This document shows, piece after piece, positions 17,523 through 26,288 of a DNA stretch of 64,000 nucleotides. Every line of letters starts with the position of its first letter. Within the stretch, counting starts at the first letter, position 1. A program made the position numbers and the translations under genes. The stretch lies in assembly GCA_964509695.1 (NCBI GenBank), contig CAZDXN010000002.1:11311-75310 (forward strand). Reading direction: 5' to 3'. The notes beneath the pieces were generated by a model. It ran no database searches. It was not told the DNA's origin and saw nothing but the letters and a program-made list of their open reading frames with translations. This DNA comes from 2-01-FULL-50-23 sp964509695. Lineage in GTDB: Bacteria; Patescibacteriota; Microgenomatia; UBA1400; MFAQ01.

Positions 17523-17547
17523 GAGATTATTGTACTTTTTTTGTATA

Positions 17548-17755
17548 GATCCCCGCTTTCGCGAGGATGACCTTGTGGTTTAGAATGTTGGTGGAGAAAA
17601 CGCTGTCATTCCCGACTTGATCGGGAATCTATTTGAATGGATCCCCGCTTTCGCGAGGATGACCTTGTGGTTTAGAATGTTGGTGGAGAAAACGCTGTCA
17701 TTCCCGACTTGATCGGGAATCTATTTGAATGGATCCCCGCTTTCGCGAGGATGAC
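17548..17755. repeat. 92-bp tandem repeat, 2.3 copies
   Basis: Units begin at 17548, 17640 and 17732, each starting GATCCCCGCTTTCGCGAGGA. The two full 92-base units contain the ATCCCC and ATTCCC palindromes seen at 16457. The array fills the 242-base gap between the GIY-YIG gene and khpA. Confidence 0.95.
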
Positions 17756-17764
17756 AAATATGGA

Positions 17765-18058
17765 TTAGTTTTCGGTGGGGGGGTCGAAGGTCGGAGCCTC
17801 TTCTTTGGAAGAGATGGTACGGTTGCCTTCGTCGACGACGTCGATGTTGACGCGGATACCTTTTTTGATGGCGATGATGCGGCCAATTTGACGAATAGCC
17901 TTGATGACCTTGCCGGATTTGCCGATGACGCGCCCCATGTCTTCGGGGTTGACCTTGATACTAAGGCTGGTCGTGCCATTTTCCTCGGTCTCGTTGATAA
18001 CCACGTCTTCGGGGTGATTGACGATGTTGGGGACGATATACTCAAGAAGCTGTTTCAT
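17765..18058 (-). CDS. khpA: KH-domain RNA-binding protein (KhpA type)
   Basis: This 97 aa type II KH protein has the nucleic-acid-binding loop GRVIGKSGKVIKAIR (GxxG = GKSG) near residue 45, followed by strands IRVNIDVVDE. It lies one base after rpsP, the classical rpsP-khpA order. KhpA binds structured RNAs, and with KhpB affects cell shape and cell division in Firmicutes. The acidic, Pro-rich tail from residue 80 on is probably disordered. Confidence 0.88.
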   Translation of the reverse strand: MKQLLEYIVPNIVNHPEDVVINETEENGTTSLSIKVNPEDMGRVIGKSGKVIKAIRQIGRIIAIKKGIRVNIDVVDEGNRTISSKEEAPTFDPPTEN

Positions 18059-18059
18059 T

Positions 18060-18314
18060 TTAGTGGTTCGATTGGCTCACCATCTGCGATTTGGCCATCA
18101 GACTTTTGACGGTAGGGGTGGGCTGGGCTCCTTTCGCAAGCCATGATTGGTAAAGGACCTTGTCAATCTTGAGTTGGTCAACTGGTTGGTGCGGGTTGTA
18201 TGAGCCTAACTGTTCGATGATGTTTCCGGTGAGCTTTTCACGGTCGAGAGCGACGACGACACGGTACTGACGGTGGTTGATTTTGCCGACCGGGGTAAGT
18301 TTGATTTTCAACAT
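18060..18314 (-). CDS. rpsP: 30S ribosomal protein S16
   Basis: The small-subunit protein bS16 stabilises the 5' and central 16S domains. The protein from the ATG at 18314 begins MLKIKLTPVGKINHRQYRVV, which aligns with the canonical S16 N-terminus, followed by LGSYNPH and KVLYQSWLAKGAQPT. A second ATG 6 bases upstream (18320) is possible, but the extended -10 TGG-TATAAT ends at 18322, so the downstream ATG fits a leaderless start. It is 84 aa long from this start. Confidence 0.93.
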   Translation of the reverse strand: MLKIKLTPVGKINHRQYRVVVALDREKLTGNIIEQLGSYNPHQPVDQLKIDKVLYQSWLAKGAQPTPTVKSLMAKSQMVSQSNH

Positions 18315-18321
18315 AGGCATG

Positions 18322-18330
18322 ATTATACCA
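18322..18330 (-). promoter_or_regulatory. Extended -10 promoter for rpsP-khpA
   Basis: Read on the minus strand the sequence is TGG-TATAAT, with a perfect -10 at 18327-18322 and ATG at 18314 seven bases further. The promoter lies across the end of rnc. Confidence 0.55.
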
Positions 18331-19006
18331 CCTGCTGGGCCTTTTTGGCTGCTTGCTGTTCTGCTTCCTGTTTGCTTCTCCCTTTTCCCCGTCCAGTTTC
18401 TAGGTCGTTCACAAAAACGGCGACCTCGAAGATTTTCTCATGATCAGGGCCCTCCTGATTGACGACTTTGTAGACCGGGGAGACCAAGCCTTGGCTTTGA
18501 ATCTTCTCCTGATAGAGAGATTTGGGATCCTTTAGCTCATTTTGAGTCAGAATTTCCTTGGCTTGGGGAATGATGAACTTGGCGATAAAATGGGAGGCAT
18601 GTTCGAGACCACCGTCCTTGAAGATGGCCCCGATCAAGGCCTCAAGGGAATTTTCGAGAAGTGAGGGATTTTCCCGACCGCCACCCATAGCCTCGCCCTT
18701 GCTCATGTGAAGCTCTTCTCCTAGTCCAATAAGCTTGGCGACTCGACTAAGTGATTCGGTGCGGACGATGGCGCTTCTGGCGGCCGTCAGGAAGCCCTCG
18801 GGGTCGTCAGGGCGGCTTTCGTAGAGGAAGTTGGTGATGACCAACTCTAGGACAGCATCGCCAAGAAACTCAAGGCGCTCATTGCTCTCTTTGACACCTC
18901 GTTCGTTCAGGCTACTTCTGTGAGTGAGTGAGGTAACTAGGATAGTTTGATCCTTGAAGATATAGTCAATTCTTTTTTGAAGGTCGTCGTGGTTACTGGG
19001 ATTCAT
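18323..19006 (-). CDS. rnc: Ribonuclease III
   Basis: This double-strand-specific endoribonuclease matures rRNA and other RNAs. The RNase III signature ERLEFLGDAVLELVITNFLY with metal-binding Glu and Asp lies near residue 42, and the second acidic cluster SLEALIGAIFKDGG near 110. The C-terminal double-stranded RNA-binding domain spans roughly residues 155-227 (SPVYKVVNQEGPDHEK, RGKGRSKQEAEQQAAKKA). The length of 227 aa is standard. It overlaps the nusB end by 14 bases. Confidence 0.95.
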   Translation of the reverse strand: MNPSNHDDLQKRIDYIFKDQTILVTSLTHRSSLNERGVKESNERLEFLGDAVLELVITNFLYESRPDDPEGFLTAARSAIVRTESLSRVAKLIGLGEELHMSKGEAMGGGRENPSLLENSLEALIGAIFKDGGLEHASHFIAKFIIPQAKEILTQNELKDPKSLYQEKIQSQGLVSPVYKVVNQEGPDHEKIFEVAVFVNDLETGRGKGRSKQEAEQQAAKKAQQVV

Positions 19007-19373
19007 TGGTGGTTTCTCGATTGGTAAGAGCCAAAGCGGTGGCGAGGGCGCCGTTGACGAAGCTGCTGCTGCTGGCGCCGCCGTAGCGCTTGGCGATCTC
19101 GACGGCTTCGTCTAAGACGACTTTTGTAGGAACTTCTGGTTTATAAATCAGTTCGTAAAGCGCCAGTCTCATTACCGAGAGATCAACCCGGTTGATTTGG
19201 GACAAAGGCCACTCGGGAGCGCATTTCTTGATGATTTCGTCGATCTCCTCCTGATGACTGAGAGAGTTTATGGCCAGCTGGTTGTCGACAAGCTGAGGGA
19301 GAAATGATTTAGCAAAGATCTGTTTGAAAGCTTTGATGCGATTGAGGTGACGAGGGTCGGCAGCAGTTTTCAC
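18993..19373 (-). CDS. nusB: Transcription antitermination factor NusB
   Basis: This small all-helical RNA-binding protein (126 aa) binds boxA with NusE/S10 in rRNA antitermination complexes. Family features include the C-terminal half ALYELIYKPEVPTKVVLDEAVEIAKRYGG and FVNGALATA. It overlaps the rnc start and follows rpmF, so rRNA processing, antitermination and ribosomal protein genes are grouped. Confidence 0.9.
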   Translation of the reverse strand: MKTAADPRHLNRIKAFKQIFAKSFLPQLVDNQLAINSLSHQEEIDEIIKKCAPEWPLSQINRVDLSVMRLALYELIYKPEVPTKVVLDEAVEIAKRYGGASSSSFVNGALATALALTNRETTNESQ

Positions 19374-19388
19374 TTAGGAACGAGCTAA

Positions 19389-19538
19389 TTATTTGTGGCA
19401 GTTTTGGCAGAGAAAATGAGCCAGTTTTGGTTTCCCGCAATTCTTGCAGGTGAGGTATTTTTTTGCCTCGAGCTTGATTTGGGAGCGTCTCTTCCCCTGT
19501 CTTCTGGTGGATAGTTTTCTCTTTGGTGTTGCGGCCAT
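19389..19538 (-). CDS. rpmF: 50S ribosomal protein L32
   Basis: This 49 aa protein was found by translating the minus strand. It starts MAATPKRKLSTRRQGKRRSQ, the typical L32 N-terminus, and has four cysteines in CKNC and CQNC spaced as a zinc ribbon. It ends in CHK. The start ATG is at 19538 and the TAA at 19389-19391. It lies upstream of nusB on the same strand. A CCGCC-TCT-GGCGG hairpin with GATGACA lies in its 5' region (about 19548-19565). Confidence 0.93.
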   Translation of the reverse strand: MAATPKRKLSTRRQGKRRSQIKLEAKKYLTCKNCGKPKLAHFLCQNCHK

Positions 19539-19604
19539 ATGTGGTTCCGCCAGAGGCGGATGACAAGTCAGTTTTAGTAATATATTTTAACTGACTAGTC
19601 AATT

Positions 19605-21599
19605 TTACCAAGTGAGGAGCGCCTTGGCAATGGCCGGAGCCTCCTTTTCGTTTTGGGCGATAAGATCAAGAGCGACTTCCCTAGCTTGACCAAAAAGTTT
19701 TTTGTTCCAAAAGTTCTTGAGTCTAACCGGTAACCAGCCGTGCTGTCTGGTGCCAAACAGTTCACCACTACCCCGGAGACGGAGATCCATTTTGGAAAGC
19801 ATTAGTCCGGAATGATGTGTCTGGAGTAGGACTAATCGATCCTCCTCTTCCTGCTCGTCTTTGGTGGGAACGAGAAGGCAGTAGCTTTGGCGCTCTCCCC
19901 TCCCCACGCGACCGCGAAGCTGATGGAGGGAAGCGAGTCCGAAACGCTCGGCTGAATGAATGATAATGACATCTGCTTCCGGAATGTCGATGCCGACTTC
20001 GATGATACTGGTACTAACGAGAATAGCCTGTTTGGCTTTTTTGAAACTTGCCATAGCCTCCCCTATTTTTTCGATGGCCATTTCACCATGGATCATAAAA
20101 ATTGGAGAATTCATATGATATTTTTTTTGATATTCTTGATAGGTTTTTTCGACTCCGTGGGTACTTTTTGATTTTTCTGATTCATGAATATGAGGACAGA
20201 CCACAAAAATCTTGCTCCCGGATGTGAGTTGGTCTTTGATCCATGAAGTGCTGTTTTGGTAGCGAGTTGGAGGAACGACCCAAGTTTTGACGGGAAGACG
20301 ATTTTTTGGTTTTTGGGAAAGGGTAGAAATACTGACTTCACCGAAAATGCCCAGAGCCAAAGTGCGTGGAATTGGAGTGGCGGTTAGATTGAATAGATGA
20401 GGAGAAGGATTTCGTTTGACGAGGACTTGTCTTTGTTCGACCCCGAACTTGTGTTGCTCATCAATGGCCACAGCGGCAAGAGGAATAGTTAAGTTTTGAG
20501 GAAGCTGATTTAAAAGAGCGTGGGTTCCAATAAATATGGTAGGTCTTTTGGGAATTTTTTTGAGAGGTTTGGTTCCGGTGACGAGAATGACTTGGGGTTT
20601 GGGCAGGCCGAACTTGAGGAAGGTCAGATAATGCTGCCGGGCGAGAATTTCGGTGGGAGAAAGCAGAGCAAATGAATAATGGTTGGCCAATAATTGGGCG
20701 GCATAAAAATAAATGACGACGGTTTTACCCGAACCGGTTTCTCCCTGGATGAGGCGGTGAGTAAAACGGCTTTTGGTAAGATCAGAGTAGCCCGCCCGAA
20801 TTGCCTTTTGTTGACCTGCGGTTAAGGTAAAAGGCAAGGCCTTGATCAAACAGTGATGGAGTTTTTGGTCAATCGTGATTGCCGGAGCTTGAGGGAGTTT
20901 CTTGAGTTCAATTTGATTATTTAAATTGATGGCCAGGTGGTGGTTGAAAGCCAGTCGCAGATCGGCGGCGTTATGGGTCAAAGGATTTTTTGGGAAGTGA
21001 ATCGAATTTAGACTGTCGGCATAAGTCATGAGTTTCAAGGGACCAGTAATTGAAGAGTCGAGCGGATCTCTGATCGAGAGCGATGTCAGCGCTAGGTGAA
21101 TTTTTTGACGTAAGAAACGGGAGGTGAGTTTGGCGGTGAGCGGATAGATGGGGACCAAGCCATGGGTGTGAATTGAGGTCTGCCCCACCCGTTCGATGAT
21201 TGGGGCAATGATGGTCAGTTTGTCAGCCCAGAACGAAGTCTTGCCGGCAATCAGATACTTTTCTCCGGGAATGATGACTCGTGAGATGAAGCTGTTGTTG
21301 AACCAGGTAAGCTTGATTTTGCCTGTTGAATCGACCGCTTCCGCTTGGGTAATCAGTTTGCCGGATTTAGAGGTAAAATGTTTTGGTTCGCCGATGGTGG
21401 CGGTAAAGCTGACGTCTATTTTGACTGCCAGCTGGTTGATTGGAGTAGAAATACGATAGTCCAAGTATCGACAGGGGTAATGATGGATCAGGTCGTGGAT
21501 GGTGGTTAGATCGAGGCGAGCGAGAATCTTTTGGTAGGACGGTCCGATGCCAGCGATTTGGTCCAGAGAATCGGCCGGAGATTTCCGATTATCAGCCAT
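19605..21599 (-). CDS. recG: ATP-dependent DNA helicase RecG
   Basis: RecG is a branch-migration helicase that remodels stalled replication forks. The N-terminal wedge/OB domain includes AGIGPSYQKIL and an HYPCRYLDY segment. Superfamily 2 motifs follow: Walker A GETGSGKTVV near residue 282, motif II DEQHKFGVEQR near 378, TATPIPRTLAL, and the C-terminal half with SAERFGLASLHQLRGRVGRG. I chose the ATG at 21599 (664 aa); a TTG 15 bases upstream also fits. It is divergent from the PBP gene with only 23 bases between. Confidence 0.96.
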   Translation of the reverse strand: MADNRKSPADSLDQIAGIGPSYQKILARLDLTTIHDLIHHYPCRYLDYRISTPINQLAVKIDVSFTATIGEPKHFTSKSGKLITQAEAVDSTGKIKLTWFNNSFISRVIIPGEKYLIAGKTSFWADKLTIIAPIIERVGQTSIHTHGLVPIYPLTAKLTSRFLRQKIHLALTSLSIRDPLDSSITGPLKLMTYADSLNSIHFPKNPLTHNAADLRLAFNHHLAINLNNQIELKKLPQAPAITIDQKLHHCLIKALPFTLTAGQQKAIRAGYSDLTKSRFTHRLIQGETGSGKTVVIYFYAAQLLANHYSFALLSPTEILARQHYLTFLKFGLPKPQVILVTGTKPLKKIPKRPTIFIGTHALLNQLPQNLTIPLAAVAIDEQHKFGVEQRQVLVKRNPSPHLFNLTATPIPRTLALGIFGEVSISTLSQKPKNRLPVKTWVVPPTRYQNSTSWIKDQLTSGSKIFVVCPHIHESEKSKSTHGVEKTYQEYQKKYHMNSPIFMIHGEMAIEKIGEAMASFKKAKQAILVSTSIIEVGIDIPEADVIIIHSAERFGLASLHQLRGRVGRGERQSYCLLVPTKDEQEEEDRLVLLQTHHSGLMLSKMDLRLRGSGELFGTRQHGWLPVRLKNFWNKKLFGQAREVALDLIAQNEKEAPAIAKALLTW

Positions 21600-21622
21600 A
21601 AAATAACGGCGCAAGAGTAGAA

Positions 21623-24307
21623 ATGACCAAGATTAGGGATCCAATGAAGATCAAGATGGTGAAAAGTTTCCGTTTCTTTCTTGAGAATAGCATTGGTTTG
21701 ATTATATCAAACGCGGAGGCTAAGATAGAGTTAATGATTCAGGGAAGGTATCGCCGAAGAAGGTTTAGGTGGCCAAGTTTATCAAAGTTTCGCTTTAAGC
21801 TGAATTTGGGGAAGTGGTTGTTTTTTTTGGTGGTTCTGGGGTTTTTGTCCCTTGCCGGCTTGGTTATTTGGTTTTCGCGGGACTTACCCGATCCGAATAA
21901 GATCGTCAGAGACAGTGGCTACTCTTCGGTAATTCTGGATCGAACTGGAAAAGAGGTTTTGTACGACATCTTTGTTGACCAAAATAGAAAATTTACTCCC
22001 TTGGCTGATGTCCCCGACTATTTGAGAAAGGCGACGATTTCAATTGAAGACAAGGATTTTTACAAACACGGTGGATTTGATCCCTTAGCTGTCTTTCGTA
22101 TCACCAAGAACCTGATAATCAGCCGTCGTTTGATCGGTGGCTCGACCCTGACTCAGCAATTGGTAAAGAACGTTCTGTTGACGAATGAGCGGACGGTTAC
22201 TCGGAAAATCCGGGAATTTGTCTTGTCACTTCGGATTGAAAAGAGATTTACCAAGGACGAGATTTTGCAAATGTATCTTAATGAGGCTCCCTACGGCGGA
22301 ACGTCCCGTGGCGTGTCTAGCGCGGCGCAGATGTATTTTGGCAAGGAAGCCCGCGATCTTAATTTGATCGAGAGCATAATTTTGGCGGGTATTCCACAGG
22401 CGCCAACAAGATATTCCCCCATACTATCGAGCCATTCGAAAGCATATATTACCCGGGCGCGGGAGGTGGCTAGGAGAATGCGTGAAGATGGATATATCGA
22501 CGCCGCAACGGAAAAACAAGTGGTAGAGTCCTTGGACAAAGTAGAGTTTCGACCGAATTCAGCGAGTTTGCAAGCGGGCCATTTTGTAATGTATGTCAAA
22601 CAGCAGCTGGATGACCTATTTGGTTCGGGAATCATGGATTCTGGTGGGCTTAAAGTAACCTCAACGCTCGATCTGCCTTTACAAATGGCGTCCGAGAAAA
22701 TAGTCGCTGAAGAAATTGCAAAAGTGGAAAAGACTTTGCAGATTAGTAATGGCGCCAGCGTGATCATCAATCCGAATAACGGTGAGATATTGTCAATGGT
22801 GGGTTCGCGAGGATATTTTGATAAGGATATAGACGGTCAGGTGAATGTGGTCACCAGACTGAGACAACCGGGGTCTTCGATCAAGCCTTTGGTGTACGCG
22901 ACTGCTTTTTCAAAAGGATTTACTCCGGCGACAATGCTAGCCGATGTGGTGACGGAGTTTCCGGGAAAAGACGAGAAGACGCCCTATATTCCAAAGGATT
23001 ATGACGGTAAAGAAAAGGGTCCGGTGAAGCTGAGGGAGGCTCTGGGGAGTTCGTTGAATGTACCGGCGGTAAAACTACTGGCTTTGACTGGTGTTCGTGA
23101 TGTTTTGATGCAAGGAGCGAAGATGGGGATTGCCAGTCTAGATCCTTCGGTGGAGACACAATTAAGATTGGGTTTGTCGATTGCTTTGGGCGGTGGTGAG
23201 GTCCGCCTCTTGGATTTGACATCGGCCTACGGCGCTTTTGCCAATGGTGGCATGAAGGTAAACCCGATTGCTATTTTGAAGGTGGAGGACAAAGCGGGTA
23301 AGGTGATATATGAAAATAAGACAGTTTTTCCCGACCGAGTAATCGATGAAAAAGTAGCTTTTTTGATCAATCAGGTCCTGTCTGACAACAACGCCCGCCT
23401 GCTTACCTTTGGGATAAATTCATATTTGAATCTCGGTAGCCGCGCGGTAGCTGTAAAAACCGGAACCACTAACGATATGCGAGACAACTGGACTTTGGGT
23501 TGGAGTCGTGATGTGGTGGTTGGGGTGTGGGTGGGAAATAATAATAATAGTCAAATGAAAAATGTCGCCAGCGGTGTCTCCGGAGCGGCGCCGATTTGGC
23601 GACGGGAAATGTTGGAAGTACTCTCGAAAATTCCTGATCGTCCATGGGATATTCCCAAGGGTATAAATCAAGTTGAGGTGGATAAAATTTCAGGCTATCC
23701 TGCCCATGATGGTTTCGAAAGCTATAAAGAGTGGTTTGTGGATGGAACGGTTCCGACCGGAGATGACCCGATCCATAAAAGAATTCAGGTATGTAAGGGG
23801 CAAACGGAGAAGTTGGCGAATGCTGCCGCTGTGGCTTCTGGAAACTATGACTGGAAAGAGATAATTGTGGTGGCCGAAAAAGACCCATTGACCGATCGTG
23901 ATTTGTGGCAGAGGGCAATCGACGGTTGGGTGGCGACTAAGTCGGCCGATCCTCGCTTTAAAATTCCGACCGAATACTGCGAAAGCAATAATTCGATCGG
24001 AGTAAATATTACCAATCCGACTTCTAAAAACAAGTTTTCGAGTGATGGATTTGAGGTTAGGTTTGACGTATTTTCCGATAAACAGGTTGATTGGACCGAG
24101 GTATATTTAGACGATTCCTTGAAACAACGGATTACGGCTCAACCGTATCGATTGAGTATTTCATCCCTGACAAACGGAAATCATAAAGTACGAGTGGTGG
24201 TTCACAATACCGATAACCAGCAAGCGGAGCAAACGACCGAATTTGCCATCAATGAGGATTGGCTCTCCCCTACTCCTTCTGCATCCTCTTCAGCAACGAC
24301 TCCTTAA
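21623..24307 (+). CDS. Class A penicillin-binding protein (transglycosylase/transpeptidase)
   Basis: This bifunctional peptidoglycan synthase has one membrane anchor (about residues 70-90) after an unusually long basic cytoplasmic tail with RYRRRRFRW. The GT51 domain has SIEDKDFYKHGGFDP near 143 with catalytic Glu, and GGSTLTQQLVKN. The transpeptidase has SSIK in RQPGSSIKPLVY near 418, SxN in SSLNVP near 476 and KTG in VKTGTTND near 611. A C-terminal beta-sandwich (VNITNPTSKNKFSS...) ends in a Pro/Ser-rich tail. Its end overlaps pheT tail-to-tail by 38 bases. Confidence 0.95.
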   Translation: MTKIRDPMKIKMVKSFRFFLENSIGLIISNAEAKIELMIQGRYRRRRFRWPSLSKFRFKLNLGKWLFFLVVLGFLSLAGLVIWFSRDLPDPNKIVRDSGYSSVILDRTGKEVLYDIFVDQNRKFTPLADVPDYLRKATISIEDKDFYKHGGFDPLAVFRITKNLIISRRLIGGSTLTQQLVKNVLLTNERTVTRKIREFVLSLRIEKRFTKDEILQMYLNEAPYGGTSRGVSSAAQMYFGKEARDLNLIESIILAGIPQAPTRYSPILSSHSKAYITRAREVARRMREDGYIDAATEKQVVESLDKVEFRPNSASLQAGHFVMYVKQQLDDLFGSGIMDSGGLKVTSTLDLPLQMASEKIVAEEIAKVEKTLQISNGASVIINPNNGEILSMVGSRGYFDKDIDGQVNVVTRLRQPGSSIKPLVYATAFSKGFTPATMLADVVTEFPGKDEKTPYIPKDYDGKEKGPVKLREALGSSLNVPAVKLLALTGVRDVLMQGAKMGIASLDPSVETQLRLGLSIALGGGEVRLLDLTSAYGAFANGGMKVNPIAILKVEDKAGKVIYENKTVFPDRVIDEKVAFLINQVLSDNNARLLTFGINSYLNLGSRAVAVKTGTTNDMRDNWTLGWSRDVVVGVWVGNNNNSQMKNVASGVSGAAPIWRREMLEVLSKIPDRPWDIPKGINQVEVDKISGYPAHDGFESYKEWFVDGTVPTGDDPIHKRIQVCKGQTEKLANAAAVASGNYDWKEIIVVAEKDPLTDRDLWQRAIDGWVATKSADPRFKIPTEYCESNNSIGVNITNPTSKNKFSSDGFEVRFDVFSDKQVDWTEVYLDDSLKQRITAQPYRLSISSLTNGNHKVRVVVHNTDNQQAEQTTEFAINEDWLSPTPSASSSATTP

Positions 24308-26255
24308 TTTTATTCACCTCGTCTTGGGTAAGGTTTCTCTTTGAATCGTTGAAGTGAATGGTGAAAGTGTGTTTGTTTATAAGCGAAGTTCGATAAATGA
24401 CTTTGGTGATGAGCTTGCTCTCCTGTTTAATTAATTGAAGTATTTTTCCAATGGATTGATTTGACTGGATGGTGATGTCCTCGATCATGTCAGGATAATC
24501 GGAGATTGGGGTATAGGTGTAATTTGTATTGGCAAGCTCGGAGATAACTTTAAAATCAAGATTAGCCAGGTAAACATTGTCGGTCAAACCAAAGCTGGTT
24601 TTGATGGTGGGGTTGATCGCGCCGTAAATACCGAGGAAGTGCTTGTCAGAATAAATCTCCGCTGTCTGGTTTTTTTGCCAGGGATTTGAGTCTTTAGTTA
24701 GGAGAACAAAACTAACGTTGGTGAGATGTAACGATTGGAGTATGGCTTCGAGGTAACCTTTGGCGTGGCGGTAATTGAGGCCTTGGGTGGCTATGGCTAA
24801 GATGGGATGTTCTTTTGGAGAATAGATATTTGAAAGCTCGAAAATATGGATGGGGAGATCTAACTTGCCTTGATTTTTTTCGAGGTCCATTAGCAGACTA
24901 GGAATTAAACTTGGACGCATATATTCAAATTCGTTTGAAAGTGGGTTTGTCAAAATTACGGAGTGATCTCGCGCCATGAGAACTCTTTCAAACAGCTCTT
25001 TGCTTACTAGTGAATAGTTAAAAATTTCAGTGAAGCCAAGGTCGGAAAGATATTTTTTGGTTTGGTATTCCCAATCAAGAAGTGGATCTGAAGTAACGGA
25101 GAGATTGGCAGTGATTGGGAGTTTGCTCTCGAGGCGGAAGTAGCCATAGACTCGAGCAATCTCTTCGGCTAAGTCCTCAGGAATGGCAACGTCATGAAGG
25201 CGCCAAGAAGGAACGACGGCTTCAAATGAGGTGGTTGAGATTTTTTTTACAGAAAACCCGAGATTGGTAAGAATTGTGGAAGTCGTTTTTGAGTCGAAAT
25301 CGTAGCCGATCAGACGGTTGAGTTGTTTGAGATCCAACTTGATTGTTTTCGGAATAGGTTTTTGGAAATAGTAGTCAATTGAATCACCCGCTACCACGGC
25401 GGAAGCGTGTTTTACCAGAAGATTGACTCCTTCAATCAGTGTCGGAATGACCAGACGTGAGTCGGGTTGCTTCTCGAAGATTTGGGCGGCGAGAGTTCGC
25501 TCTTGGGTGTAGAGCGAGGTGCGTCTGATTTTTTTTGGATTGTAGGTCTGGACAAAAAGAACGGCTCTTTTGGTTCCCTCATCGATTTCGGAGAGCTTCC
25601 CTCCCATGATGCCACATAAGTCAATCAGCCTACCCCTGCCGTCTTCGATAACAATATCACCACCTCTTAACTGGTGGGTTTTTCCATCTAAGGTAATTAA
25701 TTTTTCACCCGCGCGGCTCTCTCGAAGGATCAACTGCTGACCAAGAATTTTATCGTAGTCAAAAATGTGGACCGGTTGGCCAAAACAAAGGGTGAGATAG
25801 TTGGTGATGTCGATGAGGTTATTGAGTGGTCTGACCCCGGAGAGTTCGAGCTGATCTTTGATTTCTTTGGGTGAATCCTTGACGGTCAGCTTGTCCAGAA
25901 CAATAGCGGCGAAATGAAGAATTAGACCTTCGTCTTTGATGATTACTTCTAGGGGTAGTTTGCCGCCTTTTCTTTCGGGAAGAGCGTTGGGTTTGATGTT
26001 ATAAGGACTGTTGATAAGTTTCGCTTTGATTCCAAACAAGGGCAAGATGGCGGCGGCTTCACGGGCGATGCCAAAGGCAGAAGCGGTATCAACGCGATTG
26101 GTGATCACCTCGATATCGTAGACGTAGTCATCCGCTAACCGGTGAAGATGATCGACAGATGGCCCGCATAGTGTCAATGCCTCGGCTATTTTTTCGGGAG
26201 TCGCCTGGGTACTAAGGTATTTTCTTAGAGTCGAATCGGGTATCTTTATGTCCAT
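24270..26255 (-). CDS. pheT: Phenylalanyl-tRNA synthetase beta subunit, short form
   Basis: This is the beta subunit of the alpha2-beta2 enzyme that charges tRNA-Phe. It has the B3/B4 editing region (GVRPLNNLIDITNYL, GQPVHIFDYDK), the B5 domain and the catalytic-like core, and a C-terminal anticodon-binding FDX-ACB domain (SDYPDMIEDITI). It is 661 aa against about 800 in most bacteria. After CGPSVDHL the sequence passes directly to EVITNRVDTASAFGIARE, so the EMAP/OB tRNA-binding insertion is absent. It lies 33 bases after pheS; the gap holds a TTGGTCAAATTTGTCAAATT repeat. Confidence 0.94.
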   Translation of the reverse strand: MDIKIPDSTLRKYLSTQATPEKIAEALTLCGPSVDHLHRLADDYVYDIEVITNRVDTASAFGIAREAAAILPLFGIKAKLINSPYNIKPNALPERKGGKLPLEVIIKDEGLILHFAAIVLDKLTVKDSPKEIKDQLELSGVRPLNNLIDITNYLTLCFGQPVHIFDYDKILGQQLILRESRAGEKLITLDGKTHQLRGGDIVIEDGRGRLIDLCGIMGGKLSEIDEGTKRAVLFVQTYNPKKIRRTSLYTQERTLAAQIFEKQPDSRLVIPTLIEGVNLLVKHASAVVAGDSIDYYFQKPIPKTIKLDLKQLNRLIGYDFDSKTTSTILTNLGFSVKKISTTSFEAVVPSWRLHDVAIPEDLAEEIARVYGYFRLESKLPITANLSVTSDPLLDWEYQTKKYLSDLGFTEIFNYSLVSKELFERVLMARDHSVILTNPLSNEFEYMRPSLIPSLLMDLEKNQGKLDLPIHIFELSNIYSPKEHPILAIATQGLNYRHAKGYLEAILQSLHLTNVSFVLLTKDSNPWQKNQTAEIYSDKHFLGIYGAINPTIKTSFGLTDNVYLANLDFKVISELANTNYTYTPISDYPDMIEDITIQSNQSIGKILQLIKQESKLITKVIYRTSLINKHTFTIHFNDSKRNLTQDEVNKIKESLLKRMQKE

Positions 26256-26288
26256 TTGTTATTGGTCTAATTGGTCAAATTTGTCAAA

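Noticed and set aside
17548..17755. CRISPR-like array
   Set aside because: The units are full 92-bp tandem duplications with no variable spacers, and no cas genes are present.
19309..19611. A 100-codon frame on the minus strand over the rpmF gene
   Set aside because: It is an alternate frame of rpmF, which matches L32 with its zinc cysteines.
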